This document shows, piece after piece, positions 15,860-36,204 of a stretch of 64,000 bases of DNA. The notes beneath the pieces were generated by a model. The model was given only the letters and a program-made list of their open reading frames with translations, had not been told where the DNA came from and did no database searches. Origin of the DNA: Streptomyces sp. 378 (GTDB lineage Bacteria; Actinomycetota; Actinomycetes; Streptomycetales; Streptomycetaceae); assembly GCF_030124145.1 (NCBI RefSeq), contig NZ_JASKMS010000002.1, forward strand, positions 310,001 to 374,000, given 5' to 3'. Every line of letters begins with the position of its first letter. The stretch's first letter is position 1. A program made the position numbers and the translations under genes.

Positions 15860-17549
15860 TCACCGGGCGACCGCCTGGCCGTACGTCTCGTCCTTGGACA
15901 GCAGGTTGCGGTGGGTGTCGTCCGCTGTGATCGTGCCGTCGTCCAGGACCAGGACCCGGTCCGCCGCGTCCAGGAACGCGGGGCTGCTGGTGATCACGAT
16001 CGTCGTGCGGCCCCGGCGCAGTTTCGCCACGTTGCGGGCGATGAGCTGCTCGGTGACCGCGTCCACCGCCGTCGTCGGGTCGTGCAGGACGAGGACGTCG
16101 GTGTCGGCGGCCAGGGCGCGGGCCAGGGAGAGGCGTTGACGCTGGCCTCCGGAGAGGTTGGCGCCCCGGTCGCGGACGGCGTAGTCGAGGCCTTCGCGGT
16201 GCAGGGCCACGACGTCGGTGAGCAGGGAGGCCTCGACGGCGGCGGGGACCGTGCGGCTGGTGCCCGCGGGGTCGATGTTCGTGCGGAGGGTGCCCGCGAA
16301 GATCTCCCCGTCGTACGGGTTGACCAGCAGGTGCTCACGGACCGCCTCGACGGAGAGGTCCGCCAGCTCCTGGCCGCCGAGCCGCACCGTTCCCTCGTAC
16401 GCGGCGGGCGGGACGCGCACGGCCAGGACGGCTGCGAGGTCGGCCGCCGCCCGTGGCTGGTAGGGGGCGATGGCGACGAACTCCCCCGCCTTCACCTGGA
16501 ACTTCAGGTCGGTCAGGGTGCCGTGGCGGACACGGTCGATCTCCAGGTCGCCGCCCGGGGACGGGAGTCCGGAGCCCGGGGTCATGACCGGCGGGGCCGA
16601 CAGCACCAGCGCCATCCGCTCGGCCGAGGCACGCGCGATCATCACGTACTTGGGCATCTCCGAGAACAGCTTGAGCGGTTCCATGATGAACTGCGCCAGG
16701 CCGACCGCCATGACGAGTTCGCCGATGGTGATCCGGCCTTCGAAGGCGAGCCAGCCCGCCGTCAGGGTCACGGCACCGGCGAGGACCGCGTTGAGGGCGA
16801 GCGCGGTGCCCGCGTAGGCGCCGTTCACCTTGGCGACGGTGATCGCCTGGTGTCTCGCCTCGGTGCTGACCTTCCGGTAGGACCGGAACGCGGCCTGGTT
16901 GCCGCCGAAGCCGTGCAGCGGGCGCAGGCCGGTGATCAGGTCGGCGACCTTCGCACCCGCCCGCGCCACCCGGGCCTGCTGCTCCTGGATGCTGCTGCCG
17001 ATCCGCTTGGACATCACGCTGAGGGTCGACAGGATGGCGACGGTCCCCACGATCACCAGCAGGCCGAGCCGGACGTCGGCCAGGCCCAGCGCGACCGCCG
17101 CGACCAGCACCGCGACGAGCGAGCTGATCAACAGCGGCACCACTTCGATGATGTCGGCGGTCTGGTCGGCGTCCTCGGTGGCGATGGTCAGCACCTCGCC
17201 GGACTTGAGGTCGACGTCCCGGGCCACGGGTAGCAGGCCGCAGGCGGCGACCTTCACCCGCCAGCGGTGCGCCTCGGTCGTGTTGGCCTTCTGCAGGATC
17301 CGCATGCCGAACCGCCACGACAGCGACACCGTCGTGATGATCACGGCCAGCGCGCCGATCGACAGGGCGAGCGCCTCAAGGCTGCGGCCGTCGCGCATCG
17401 CGTGCTCGACGATCAGGCCGAGCGCGATGGGGAAGGCCGTCTCACCGGCCTGGTAGAGGCCCATGAGGAGGGTGCCCCAGGCCATGGCGCCGATGTTGCG
17501 GCGCAGGGCGGTGCGGAGGATGGCGGCCCCTTGGCGGGGCCGCTGCGTG

Positions 17550-17560
<11 letters not shown>
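15860..17560 (-). CDS. cchI: Siderophore exporter half-transporter CchI with degenerate ATP site
   Basis: 566 residues. An N-terminal six-helix ABC exporter domain (about 30-310) is fused to a nucleotide-binding domain. The Walker A motif is absent: near residue 370 the sequence reads [11 protein letters not shown] instead of GxxGxGKS/T. Walker B reads [12 protein letters not shown], so the Asp-Glu pair is lost, and the H-loop His is replaced (VITSSP). The signature LSGGQRQR and the D-loop are intact. CchG has the complementary pattern, so they should work as a heterodimer exporting coelichelin. The ATG at 17560 overlaps the cchH stop by 11 bp; a TTG at 17575 is possible. Confidence 0.9.
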
Positions 17561-28475
<10,915 letters not shown>

Positions 28476-28502
28476 CGAAGACTCAGCGTCCCTTCCAGAA
28501 TG

Positions 28503-28521
28503 TGGAGTTAGGCTAACCTAA
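28503..28521. promoter_or_regulatory. Iron box upstream of cchH
   Basis: TGGAGTTAGGCTAACCTAA contains the perfect palindrome TTAGGCTAACCTAA (28508-28521) and matches about 16 of 19 iron-box positions. It lies 28 bp before the cchH ATG and just beyond the cchG stop, so cchH-cchI form a separately initiated iron-repressed unit. Confidence 0.85.
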
Positions 28522-28532
28522 ATAAGGGTTGC

Positions 28533-30320
28533 CTAACTACCCTCTCGCCAGGCCCGCCACAGTCGTGCGTACCGGCCACCCAGAGCCACCAGTTCCTCGT
28601 GTGTGCCCTGCTCCACGACCCGGCCCGCGTCCAGCACGGCGATCCGGTCGGCGGCCATCGCCTGGGTCAGCCGGTGTGCCACGAACAGCGTCGTGCGGCC
28701 CGCACAGGCGGCCTGCACGGCCCGCTCCAGTTCGGCGGCGCCCTCGCTGCCGGCCTCGGCGGTCGACTCGTCGAGCACCACCACCGGCGCCCGGCCCAGC
28801 ACCAGCCGCGCCAAGGCGATCTGCGCGACCTTGGTGACGTCCAGGCGCTCACCGCCCTCGCCGACCGGGGTGTCGAGCCCCTCGGGCAGTGCGCGGACCC
28901 AGCCCTCGGCGCCGACGGTGCGCAGCGCGTCCGTCAGTTCGACGTCGGTCGCCCGCGGCGCCGACAGCCGCAGGTCGTCGGCGAGCGGCCCGGAGAACAC
29001 GTGCGTCTCCTGCGTCAGGATGCTCACCAGGGCCCGTGCCCCGGCCTCGTCCAGATCGGCGAGGTCGGTCGACCCGATGCGCACCGACCCGGCCTCCGGG
29101 GTGCCGATGCCGGCGATCAGCGCGGCCAGGGTCGTCTTGCCCGCGCCCGTCGCCCCCACCAGGGCGAGGGAACTCCCCGCCGCGATCCGGAGGTTGACGT
29201 CCCGGAGCACCGGCTCCTCGGAACCGGGGTAGCGGAACGTCAGCCCTTCGACGGTCACCGGGTACGCCCCGGCTCGCGCCACCGCGACGGACTCGTCGCC
29301 GACCAGCCGCTCCTCGGCGGGCTCCCCCAGCACCCCGACCAGGCGGGTCAGGCTCGCGCCGGACTTCTGCGCCTCGTCGAAGGTGAACATGATGGCGCCC
29401 AGCGGGGTGAACAGCCGGTGGAACAGCAGCGGGGCCGCCGACACCTCGCCCAGGGTGGCCGCGTCGGCCTCCAGCAGGGCGTATCCCACCACGAGGATCA
29501 GGACCAGTCCGATGAACTCGGCGCGGTTCTCCCGGCCCACGAACCGGCCGAAGAACCGGAACACCTCGATCCCGAGATCGCGCACCCGCCACGACTCGGT
29601 GGTGACCTTCTCGCGGAAGGCACTCTCCAGCCGGTACGCCCGGACCGTGTCGATGCCGTTCAGGCCACTGATGAACGCCTGAGCCCGGTCGGCCTGGGCC
29701 ACGCGCTGCTTGCGGTAGAGCGGGGCGGAGCGGGGCAGGTACCAGCGCAGCGCCAGCGCGTACGCGGGCAGCGCGCCGGCTCCGGCCAGACCGAGCCGCC
29801 AGTCCAGTCCGAACATCCCGAGGGTGGCGATGACGACCAGGACGCCCGCCGAGAACACCGTCGGGACGGCCGTGCGGATGCCCTTGGAGATGACGGCCAC
29901 GTCGTCACCGACCCGGGAGAGCACGTCCCCCCGGCCGACCTGCTCGATCCGTGCGCTCGGCATGCCGAGCACCGCCCGGACGGCGCCTTCGCGCAGCCGC
30001 GCGAGCAGATCCGCGCCGAGCCGTCCGATCAGGTAGGTCGACACGGCGGTGGCCGCCGCGCCGAGCAGCGCGGCGGCACCGATCAGCACCCCGATGGTGA
30101 CCAGGACCGAGCGGTCCTCGCCCGCGACGACCCCGTCGACCACCCGGCCGAGCAGGAGCACCGGGAGCACCTGGAGCGCGGCTCCCGCGACCGTGGTGAG
30201 CACGGTCGCGACCGTCAGCCCCGGCATGGTGCGGCAGTGCTCCGCGACCCATCGGGTGGCCTCGCGTCCGGTCGTCGTGCGCAGGGTCGCCGGGGCGACG
30301 CGCGTGTCGGTGGTGCTCAC
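28533..30320 (-). CDS. cchG: Siderophore exporter half-transporter CchG with altered signature motif
   Basis: 595 residues: an exporter membrane domain (about 30-320) and a nucleotide-binding domain. Walker A is intact (GATGAGKTT near 392), Walker B is VVVLDES and the H-loop is VAHRL. The signature, normally LSGGQ, reads ERLDVTKVAQIALARL near 497, and the D-loop reads AEAG instead of SALD. These losses mirror the Walker losses in CchI, so a CchG/CchI heterodimer would have one complete ATP site and one dead site. It starts at GTG 30320, 4 bp after the cchF stop, in the cchF-cchG operon. Proposed role: coelichelin export. Confidence 0.92.
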   Translation of the reverse strand: MSTTDTRVAPATLRTTTGREATRWVAEHCRTMPGLTVATVLTTVAGAALQVLPVLLLGRVVDGVVAGEDRSVLVTIGVLIGAAALLGAAATAVSTYLIGRLGADLLARLREGAVRAVLGMPSARIEQVGRGDVLSRVGDDVAVISKGIRTAVPTVFSAGVLVVIATLGMFGLDWRLGLAGAGALPAYALALRWYLPRSAPLYRKQRVAQADRAQAFISGLNGIDTVRAYRLESAFREKVTTESWRVRDLGIEVFRFFGRFVGRENRAEFIGLVLILVVGYALLEADAATLGEVSAAPLLFHRLFTPLGAIMFTFDEAQKSGASLTRLVGVLGEPAEERLVGDESVAVARAGAYPVTVEGLTFRYPGSEEPVLRDVNLRIAAGSSLALVGATGAGKTTLAALIAGIGTPEAGSVRIGSTDLADLDEAGARALVSILTQETHVFSGPLADDLRLSAPRATDVELTDALRTVGAEGWVRALPEGLDTPVGEGGERLDVTKVAQIALARLVLGRAPVVVLDESTAEAGSEGAAELERAVQAACAGRTTLFVAHRLTQAMAADRIAVLDAGRVVEQGTHEELVALGGRYARLWRAWREGS

Positions 30321-30324
30321 TTCC

Positions 30325-31383
30325 CTACTCGACCGACTTGACGAGCTCGTCGATCGCGTACGGCATGGACAGCAGGGTGCCCTGGGAGATGGCCGCGCCG
30401 ACCGCCGGCCCCTCGCTGTCGAGCAGGTAGGACACGTTGCCCTTCTTCACGGCGTCGAGGTTGGCGAAGAGCTTGAACTTCTTGAGGGCCTCGGTGTCGG
30501 CCTTGTCGTTGATGACGAAGATGCGGTCGACGTCGACGAGGTCGATGCGCTCGGGCGAGAGCGTGGTGTAGAAGCTGCCGTCCGCGACCTTGTCGATCTC
30601 GGTCCGGTACTTGTAGCCGATGCCCGTGACGAGCCGGCCGCGCACGTCGGTGGAGGTGAAGGGCGCCACCGAGTCCTTGTACCAGGACAGTGCGACGGCG
30701 GTCTCCTTGCCGAGCTCGGGGTGCGCCTTCTTGGCCGTGTCGAGCTGCCCCTGGATGTCGTCGACCATCCTCTGCCCCTCGTCGGCCTTGCCGAGGGCCT
30801 TGGCGATGTGCAGTGCGTTGTCCTGCCAGGGAGCGCTGAAGGGCTCCTTCTCGCCCTTGGTGCGGGCGACGGTCGGGGCGATCTTCGAGAGCTTGTCGTA
30901 GGCGGCCTGGTCGATCTCGGAGTAGACCGCGACGATCAGGTCGGGCCTGAGGGCCGCGATCTTCTCGTAGTTGGGGCCCGAGTCGCCGTTCTTCATGACG
31001 ACCTCGGGCTGGGTGTCGCCCCACTTGTCCTTCACCCAGGGCCACTGGGTGTTGATGTCGGGGCTCTTGCCCGGCGGGTTGGGGTACTGGTCGACCATGC
31101 CGACGGGCTTGATGCCGAAGGCCAGGATGGTCTGGTCGTCGGTGTAGCCGACGGAGACGACCCGCTGGGGCGCCTTCTCGACCGTCGTGTTGCCGAAGGC
31201 GTGCTCCACGGTGACCGGGAACGCACCGGCGGCCGCCGCCCGGGTGCCCTCGCTCTTGCCGTCCGCCGAGTCCGCCGAGCCGGAACCGCATCCCGCGAGG
31301 AGACCGACGCCGAGGGTGGCCGCGGACAGGATCGCCGCCAGCCGCCGCCATGGCTTCCCGGGCGTCGTTCGATGGAGGAGCAT
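30325..31383 (-). CDS. cchF: Ferri-siderophore-binding lipoprotein CchF
   Basis: 352 residues. The signal peptide ends with lipobox LLAGC, then a short linker and a helical-backbone binding protein of the FhuD/FepB class. Landmarks are APQRVVSVGYTDDQTILAFGIKPVGM near the N-lobe start and EKIAALRPDLIVA, which is the usual family motif. It should bind ferri-coelichelin on the outer membrane face and deliver it to CchC/CchD/CchE. It shares a transcript with cchG, so export and capture are linked. A separate iron box precedes it. The ATG at 31383 is the only start that gives a complete signal peptide. Confidence 0.93.
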   Translation of the reverse strand: MLLHRTTPGKPWRRLAAILSAATLGVGLLAGCGSGSADSADGKSEGTRAAAAGAFPVTVEHAFGNTTVEKAPQRVVSVGYTDDQTILAFGIKPVGMVDQYPNPPGKSPDINTQWPWVKDKWGDTQPEVVMKNGDSGPNYEKIAALRPDLIVAVYSEIDQAAYDKLSKIAPTVARTKGEKEPFSAPWQDNALHIAKALGKADEGQRMVDDIQGQLDTAKKAHPELGKETAVALSWYKDSVAPFTSTDVRGRLVTGIGYKYRTEIDKVADGSFYTTLSPERIDLVDVDRIFVINDKADTEALKKFKLFANLDAVKKGNVSYLLDSEGPAVGAAISQGTLLSMPYAIDELVKSVE

Positions 31384-31455
31384 CCAAATCCCCTTGCTTT
31401 CGCGCTAGTTCGCTGCACCCTCGCCTAAGGGCAGGCAAACCTTATCGCGAGAGAC

Positions 31456-31474
31456 TGAGGTTAGCCTAGCCTTA
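31456..31474. promoter_or_regulatory. Iron box upstream of cchF
   Basis: TGAGGTTAGCCTAGCCTTA matches about 15 of 19 iron-box positions. It lies 73 bp before cchF and immediately after the cchE stop, marking a new transcription start for cchF-cchG. Confidence 0.75.
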
Positions 31475-31475
31475 C

Positions 31476-32330
31476 TCACGGGCTCGGTGTCGGGCTGTGT
31501 TCCGGCTGCACGTGGGTCCGCCCGATCGGCACGATGAGCGGCCGGTCGCCGACCGGGTCCTCGATCACCTGAGCACGCAACCCGAAGGCCTCGTGGAGCA
31601 GTTCGGCGGTGACGACGTCCCGGGGGTGCCCCTGCGCCAGGATCGAGCCCTCCCGCATCACCACGAGGTTGTCGCTGTAGCGGACGGCCAGGTTGAGGTC
31701 GTGCAGCACCATGACGACGGTGCGGCCCGACTCGTGCAGGTCGTCCACCAGATCGAGGACGTCGACCGCGTGGGCCAGGTCCAGATAGGTGGTCGGCTCG
31801 TCCAGCAGGAGCAGGTCCGTGCCCTGAGCCAGCGTCATGGAGATCCAGACCCGCTGGCGCTGCCCGCCGGACAGCGCGTCGACCGGGCGGTCGGCCAGAT
31901 CGGACACCCCGGTCATGGCCAGGGCGCCCGCCACCACGTCGGCGTCGTCGGAGGACCACTGCCGCAGCCAGCTCTGGTGCGGGTGACGGCCCCGGGCCAC
32001 CAGGTCGGCCACGGTCAGCCCCTCCGGCGCGACCGGCGCCTGCGGGAGCAGGCCGAGCTTCTTCGCCACGTCCCGGGTCCTGAGCCTGGCGATGTCCTCC
32101 CCGTCCAGGACGACCGTGCCCCTGGCCGGCTTCAGCAGCCGGGACAGGGTGCGCAACAGGGTGGACTTCCCGCATCCGTTGGGGCCGATGATCGTCGTGA
32201 TCACACCGGGCGGTATCGCCACGTCGAGCTCGTCGATGACGACCCGGCCGCCGTAGCCGACCGTGACGCCTCGGGCTGCCAGCCGCGGCGTGCCGCCGAC
32301 CGCGGCCTCGGTGACGGACTGTGCGACCAC
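31476..32330 (-). CDS. cchE: Ferri-siderophore importer ATPase CchE
   Basis: 284 residues from GTG 32330, chosen because AAGGGGGG sits just upstream; an ATG at 32369 would add 13 unlikely residues. It is a FepC/FhuC-type ATPase: Walker A GPNGCGKST, Q-loop LLPQAP, signature [11 protein letters not shown], Walker B LLLLDEPTTYLD (the YLD ending is typical of iron-siderophore ATPases) and H-loop VLHD. It would power CchC/CchD. A partial iron-box-like sequence lies in front (32343-32361, about 12 of 19 positions), but it is most simply the last gene of cchB-cchC-cchD-cchE. Confidence 0.92.
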   Translation of the reverse strand: MVAQSVTEAAVGGTPRLAARGVTVGYGGRVVIDELDVAIPPGVITTIIGPNGCGKSTLLRTLSRLLKPARGTVVLDGEDIARLRTRDVAKKLGLLPQAPVAPEGLTVADLVARGRHPHQSWLRQWSSDDADVVAGALAMTGVSDLADRPVDALSGGQRQRVWISMTLAQGTDLLLLDEPTTYLDLAHAVDVLDLVDDLHESGRTVVMVLHDLNLAVRYSDNLVVMREGSILAQGHPRDVVTAELLHEAFGLRAQVIEDPVGDRPLIVPIGRTHVQPEHSPTPSP

Positions 32331-32369
32331 GGGTCCCCCCTTGATTAGGTTCACCTGACTCTTGTACAT

Positions 32370-33431
32370 CTACCGGAGGTTCGCCCGCACCAGCAGATAG
32401 ACGAGGAAGGGCCCGCCGATCGCGGCGGTGACCACGCCGACCGGGAGCGAGACCGGCAACGCCGTACGCGCGACGAGGTCCGAGCCGATCAGCAGCAGCG
32501 CGCCCACCAGGCCCGAAGCCGCCATCGGGGGGGTGGGACAGCGCGCCAGACGCATCGCCACCTGCGGCGCGACCAGCGCGACGAAGGGGACCGGTCCCGC
32601 CGCGCTCACCGCCACTCCGGCCAGCAGCACCGCGCACAGCAGCAGGACGGCCCGCACCCGCGTGTACCGGACGCCCAGACCGGCGGCGACCTCGTCACCG
32701 AAGTGCATGGGACGGAACTGGAACGCCACACAGGACACGACGGCCAGCAGGACGAGCCCGCACCACAGGGCCGCCCAGACCTCGCTCCACGAACGGTCCT
32801 CCAGCGAGCCGACCAGCCAGGCCTGGGCCCGGGCCACGTCCCTGATGTCGGCCGTGACCAGCAGCCAGGTCGTGATCGCCTGCATCACGGCGCTCACCGA
32901 GATGCCGATGAGGATGAGCCGGAAGCCGTCGATCCCGCGCCGCCACGCCAGGAAGTACACCAGCAGGCCCGTGCCGAGTCCGCCCGCGAGCGCCGCCGCC
33001 GGCAGGCCCACGGAGCCCGTGATCGCGGCAGTGGTCCCGCCCGAGACCGTCACCAGGCAGACCGCGACCGTGCCGGCCCCCGAGGTGATCCCGAGAACGT
33101 CCGGGCTGGCCAGCGGATTGCGCGCGACGGACTGCGTGATCGCGCCGGACACCCCGAGCGCGACGCCCACGACGAGCCCGGCCAGGGCGCGCGGCATCCG
33201 CAGGTCCATGATGACGAACGCGTCGACCTGTTCGCCCCGGCCGAGGATCGTGGCGATCACCTGCGGGAGGCCGATCGGGAAGTCCCCCACGCCGATGGAC
33301 ACGCAGAACACCAGGAAGGTCGCCGCGGCCAGCAGCAGCGTGACGCCCACGACCCAGGGCCGCCAGACGAACGACACGCGGCCGAACCGCACACCCGGCG
33401 GCAGCGACGGCTTCACATCGGTCACGTTCAT
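32370..33431 (-). CDS. cchD: Ferri-siderophore importer permease CchD (FecCD family)
   Basis: 353 residues with about nine or ten hydrophobic helices. Family landmarks are LRMPRALAGLVVGVALGVSGAITQSVARNPLASPDVLGITSGA, the motif in every FecCD permease, and SAAGPVPFVALVAPQVAMRL. It pairs with CchC to form the membrane channel for ferri-coelichelin. The ATG at 33431 overlaps the cchC stop by 4 bp, which decides the start; the very long open frame upstream is a shadow of cchC and cchB. Confidence 0.93.
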   Translation of the reverse strand: MNVTDVKPSLPPGVRFGRVSFVWRPWVVGVTLLLAAATFLVFCVSIGVGDFPIGLPQVIATILGRGEQVDAFVIMDLRMPRALAGLVVGVALGVSGAITQSVARNPLASPDVLGITSGAGTVAVCLVTVSGGTTAAITGSVGLPAAALAGGLGTGLLVYFLAWRRGIDGFRLILIGISVSAVMQAITTWLLVTADIRDVARAQAWLVGSLEDRSWSEVWAALWCGLVLLAVVSCVAFQFRPMHFGDEVAAGLGVRYTRVRAVLLLCAVLLAGVAVSAAGPVPFVALVAPQVAMRLARCPTPPMAASGLVGALLLIGSDLVARTALPVSLPVGVVTAAIGGPFLVYLLVRANLR

Positions 33432-34489
33432 GCTTTCCTGAACTTTCCGCGCCACACGAGAACCGCGAAGAAGGGGGCGCCGAGGAGCGCCACGAGGACG
33501 CCCGCGTCCAACTCGCCCGGCCGGACCACCAGTCGGCCGACGATGTCGCACGACAGCAGCACCACAGCTCCGAGCAGACCGGCGTACGGCACGAGCCAGC
33601 GGTAGTCCGGCCCGGTCAGGTACCGGGCGACGTGGGCCACCATGAGCCCGAGGAAGGCGACGGGCCCGCACGCGGCCGTCGCCGCGCCCGCCAGCAGTGT
33701 GATGGCGGTGATGCCGACGGTCCGGCTCAGCGCGATGTTCACGCCCAGCCCGCGGGCCACGTCGTCGCCCAGGTTGAGCAAATTGAGGGAGGGCAGCGTG
33801 ATCAGGGCCAGCAGCAGCCCGACGCCGATGAACGACGTCACCGGCCAGATGACGTCGAATCCGACACCGGCGAGGGATCCCGCGTTCCAGAACCGCAGGG
33901 CGTTCAGCGCCGCTTGGTCCGACAGTGCGACGGCGGTGGTCATCGCCGCGAGGAACACCGTGACGCCCTGGCCGGCCAGGGCGAGGGTCAGCGGGTTGCC
34001 GGCTCCCCGTCCGATGCTCGCGAGACCGAACACCACGACCCCGGCGACGGCCGCCCCGGCGAAGGCGAACCAGACGTACTGGAACGGGTTGCCGAGCCCG
34101 AACACGGCGATCGCCACCACGACCGCGAACGAGGCACCGGAGTTCACGCCCAGCAGGCCCGTGTCGGCGATCGGATTGCGCGTGAACCCCTGGATGAGCG
34201 CCCCGCCGACACCGAGGGCCGTGCCCGCGACGATCCCGAGGACCGTACGGGGCACCCGTACGGTCTCCACGATGAGCCTGATCTCCGTGAGCCGCCTGTC
34301 GGCGTCCGGGGTTCCGGCCAGGGCGTGCCACACCTCGGCGGGGCTCAAGGCGCGGGCGCCGACGGCCAGCGACAGGACCACGGCGATCACGAGGACGCCC
34401 AGGAGGGTGCCCAGACCCACGACCCGTCGCCGACGGATCTGCGTCGTGCCCCTGGACGCGGGGCGCTCCACTGCGACAGTCGTGCCCAT
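33428..34489 (-). CDS. cchC: Ferri-siderophore importer permease CchC (FecCD family)
   Basis: 353 residues from ATG 34489 (MGTTVAVERP). Nine or ten helices; the FecCD motif appears as VRVPRTVLGIVAGTALGVGGALIQGFTRNPIADTGLLGVNSGA, with the later AACGPVAFLGLMVAHVARYL. It would form a heterodimer with CchD. It lies 111 bp after cchB with no visible terminator or iron box between them, so cchB-C-D-E are probably one transcript. Starts further upstream (the frame is open to 34588) lack a good ribosome-binding site. Confidence 0.92.
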   Translation of the reverse strand: MGTTVAVERPASRGTTQIRRRRVVGLGTLLGVLVIAVVLSLAVGARALSPAEVWHALAGTPDADRRLTEIRLIVETVRVPRTVLGIVAGTALGVGGALIQGFTRNPIADTGLLGVNSGASFAVVVAIAVFGLGNPFQYVWFAFAGAAVAGVVVFGLASIGRGAGNPLTLALAGQGVTVFLAAMTTAVALSDQAALNALRFWNAGSLAGVGFDVIWPVTSFIGVGLLLALITLPSLNLLNLGDDVARGLGVNIALSRTVGITAITLLAGAATAACGPVAFLGLMVAHVARYLTGPDYRWLVPYAGLLGAVVLLSCDIVGRLVVRPGELDAGVLVALLGAPFFAVLVWRGKFRKA

Positions 34490-34600
34490 GACGACGTACG
34501 TTATCCCTTGCGCTGTCGGCGAGTTGACCGGACGTGCCTCCCTGGAGGGGGGCCGCGAAATCCCGCCGGCCGCGTCCCCCGACCTCACGGGTCAGCCCAT

Positions 34601-35956
34601 CTAGCGGGCCGTGCTGCCCGTGTCGTCGGCGAGGGTCCGCTGCTGGTCCGCGGCGGGTCCGGCCCCGCGGCCGAGGAGCGAGTCGAGAATCTCGCCCACC
34701 CTGATGGCGGTGTTGGAGAGCAGCGACGAGGTGATGCCGTGTGTGTGCTCCGTGCCGCCCTGCAGGTAGATGCCGCAGCGCAGGGCGGGGTCGGTCGCGA
34801 TGCGCCAGTCCCGCTCGACACGGACGCGGCCCTGGGCGTCGCGCAGGCAGCTGTCCGCGACCTCGCCGAGCAGGCTGGTGGGGTCGGCCGGGCTGTAGCC
34901 GGTGGCCAGGACCACGACGTCCGCTTCCAGGTCGGTGTCCTCGCCGGTGACGAGGGACGTCACCGTGACCTGGACGCCGGACTGGGTCTCCTTGACGCCG
35001 GTGAGCCGGGAGACGTTGAGGAACCGCAGGCGCTCGGTGCCGAGGACCTTCTCCTGGTACGACTGCCGGTAGAGGTCGTCGATCAGATCGATGTCCACCA
35101 CGGAGTAGTTGGTGTTGCCGTGGTAGTCCATCAGCCGGCGCTTGACATCCTCGGGCGCGGCGAAGTACTCGTCGACCGCCTGCGGGTCGAAGATCCGGTT
35201 GGCGAAGCCGCTGTCGTCGGCGGGGCTGTAGCCGTAGCGGGAGAAGACCGCGCAGACCTCGGCACCCGGGAAACGGCGGTGCAGGTAGGCCACGTTCTCG
35301 GCGGCGCTCTGTCCGGCCCCCACGACGACGAAGCGGGAGGGAAAGGTTCCCTCCAACTCGTCCACCCGGGCGAGCAGTTCGGAGTTGTGCCAGACGCGTT
35401 CGCCGCGCTCGACGCCCTCGGGCATCAGGGGGCGCAGGCCGGTGCCGACGACGAGGTTGCGGGCCCGGTGGACTTCGAGGCCGCCGCCCGACCGGACGGT
35501 CACCTCCAGGTGGTCCACGACTCCGCACCGTGTCACGGGAGCGACACCGACGACCTCGTGGCCGTAGGAGACCAAGTCGTCGACCTGGGCCGCCGCCCAC
35601 TCGAAGTAGTCGTGGAACTCCACGCGCAGCGGGAACAGGTTCTTGTGGTTGATGAAGTCGATCAGCCGGCCCTTGCTCTGCAGGTAGCAGAGGAAGCTGT
35701 ACTCGCTGGCCGGGTTCCGCAGCGTCACCAGGTCCTTGAGGAAGGAGACCTGCATGGTGGCGTCGTCGATGAGCATGCCGCGGTGCCAGCCGAAGCGGGG
35801 CTGCTGCTCGAAGAAGTGAGCGGAGACCGCCCCCTGCCTGCCGACGCGGGTGTTGTGCTCGCGGAGCGCGATCGCCATGGCCACATTGGACGGCCCGAAG
35901 CCGATACCGATCAGGTCGTGGATCGGTGGTGTGTCACCAGGAAGAACCTGCGACAT
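34601..35956 (-). CDS. cchB: L-ornithine N5-monooxygenase CchB
   Basis: 451 residues. This flavin-dependent N-hydroxylating monooxygenase (SidA/PvdA/IucD type) converts L-ornithine to N5-hydroxy-L-ornithine, the iron-chelating precursor used by all ornithine positions of coelichelin. The FAD-binding motif is GIGFGPSN (17-24); substrate-region residues MQVSFLKDLVTLRNP follow; the NADPH motif is VVGAGQSAAE; and the family ATGY motif is LATGYSP. The start at 35956 is followed upstream by an iron box at 36043-36061. It is divergent from cchA, the next enzyme of the pathway. Confidence 0.95.
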   Translation of the reverse strand: MSQVLPGDTPPIHDLIGIGFGPSNVAMAIALREHNTRVGRQGAVSAHFFEQQPRFGWHRGMLIDDATMQVSFLKDLVTLRNPASEYSFLCYLQSKGRLIDFINHKNLFPLRVEFHDYFEWAAAQVDDLVSYGHEVVGVAPVTRCGVVDHLEVTVRSGGGLEVHRARNLVVGTGLRPLMPEGVERGERVWHNSELLARVDELEGTFPSRFVVVGAGQSAAENVAYLHRRFPGAEVCAVFSRYGYSPADDSGFANRIFDPQAVDEYFAAPEDVKRRLMDYHGNTNYSVVDIDLIDDLYRQSYQEKVLGTERLRFLNVSRLTGVKETQSGVQVTVTSLVTGEDTDLEADVVVLATGYSPADPTSLLGEVADSCLRDAQGRVRVERDWRIATDPALRCGIYLQGGTEHTHGITSSLLSNTAIRVGEILDSLLGRGAGPAADQQRTLADDTGSTAR

Positions 35957-36042
35957 GTCACTCCCATCGTGCGGGGCAGCCGCGTGTCAGGTGTGGAGGG
36001 AACGAAAGACGGGCATGCCAACGGAGCGGCACACCAAGGAAC

Positions 36043-36061
36043 TTAGGTGAGCCTAAGCTAA
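36043..36061. promoter_or_regulatory. Iron box upstream of cchB
   Basis: TTAGGTGAGCCTAAGCTAA matches about 16 of 19 iron-box positions. It lies 87 bp from the cchB start and should control cchB-cchC-cchD-cchE. Confidence 0.85.
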
Positions 36062-36147
36062 ACCCGAGAAGGTGTCGACTGGGCAAAACGGACTCCCCCC
36101 GAACAGCCCCCAGCCCAACTGGGCCGCCCGGCGGCCCCGTTGCACAC

Positions 36148-36166
36148 TAAGGTAAGCCTTGCTTTA
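36148..36166. promoter_or_regulatory. Iron box upstream of cchA
   Basis: TAAGGTAAGCCTTGCTTTA is a weaker iron-box match (about 12 of 19) but is placed 39 bp before cchA, where a DmdR-type repressor would block transcription of the formyltransferase gene. Confidence 0.65.
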
Positions 36167-36204
36167 CTTGCTTCGGCCAACACCTTGCTCTGAGGAGGAA
36201 CCCC

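Noticed and set aside
32343..32361. Iron box upstream of cchE
   Set aside because: Only about 12 of 19 positions match and the site lies inside a tightly packed operon; not strong enough to list as a separate site.
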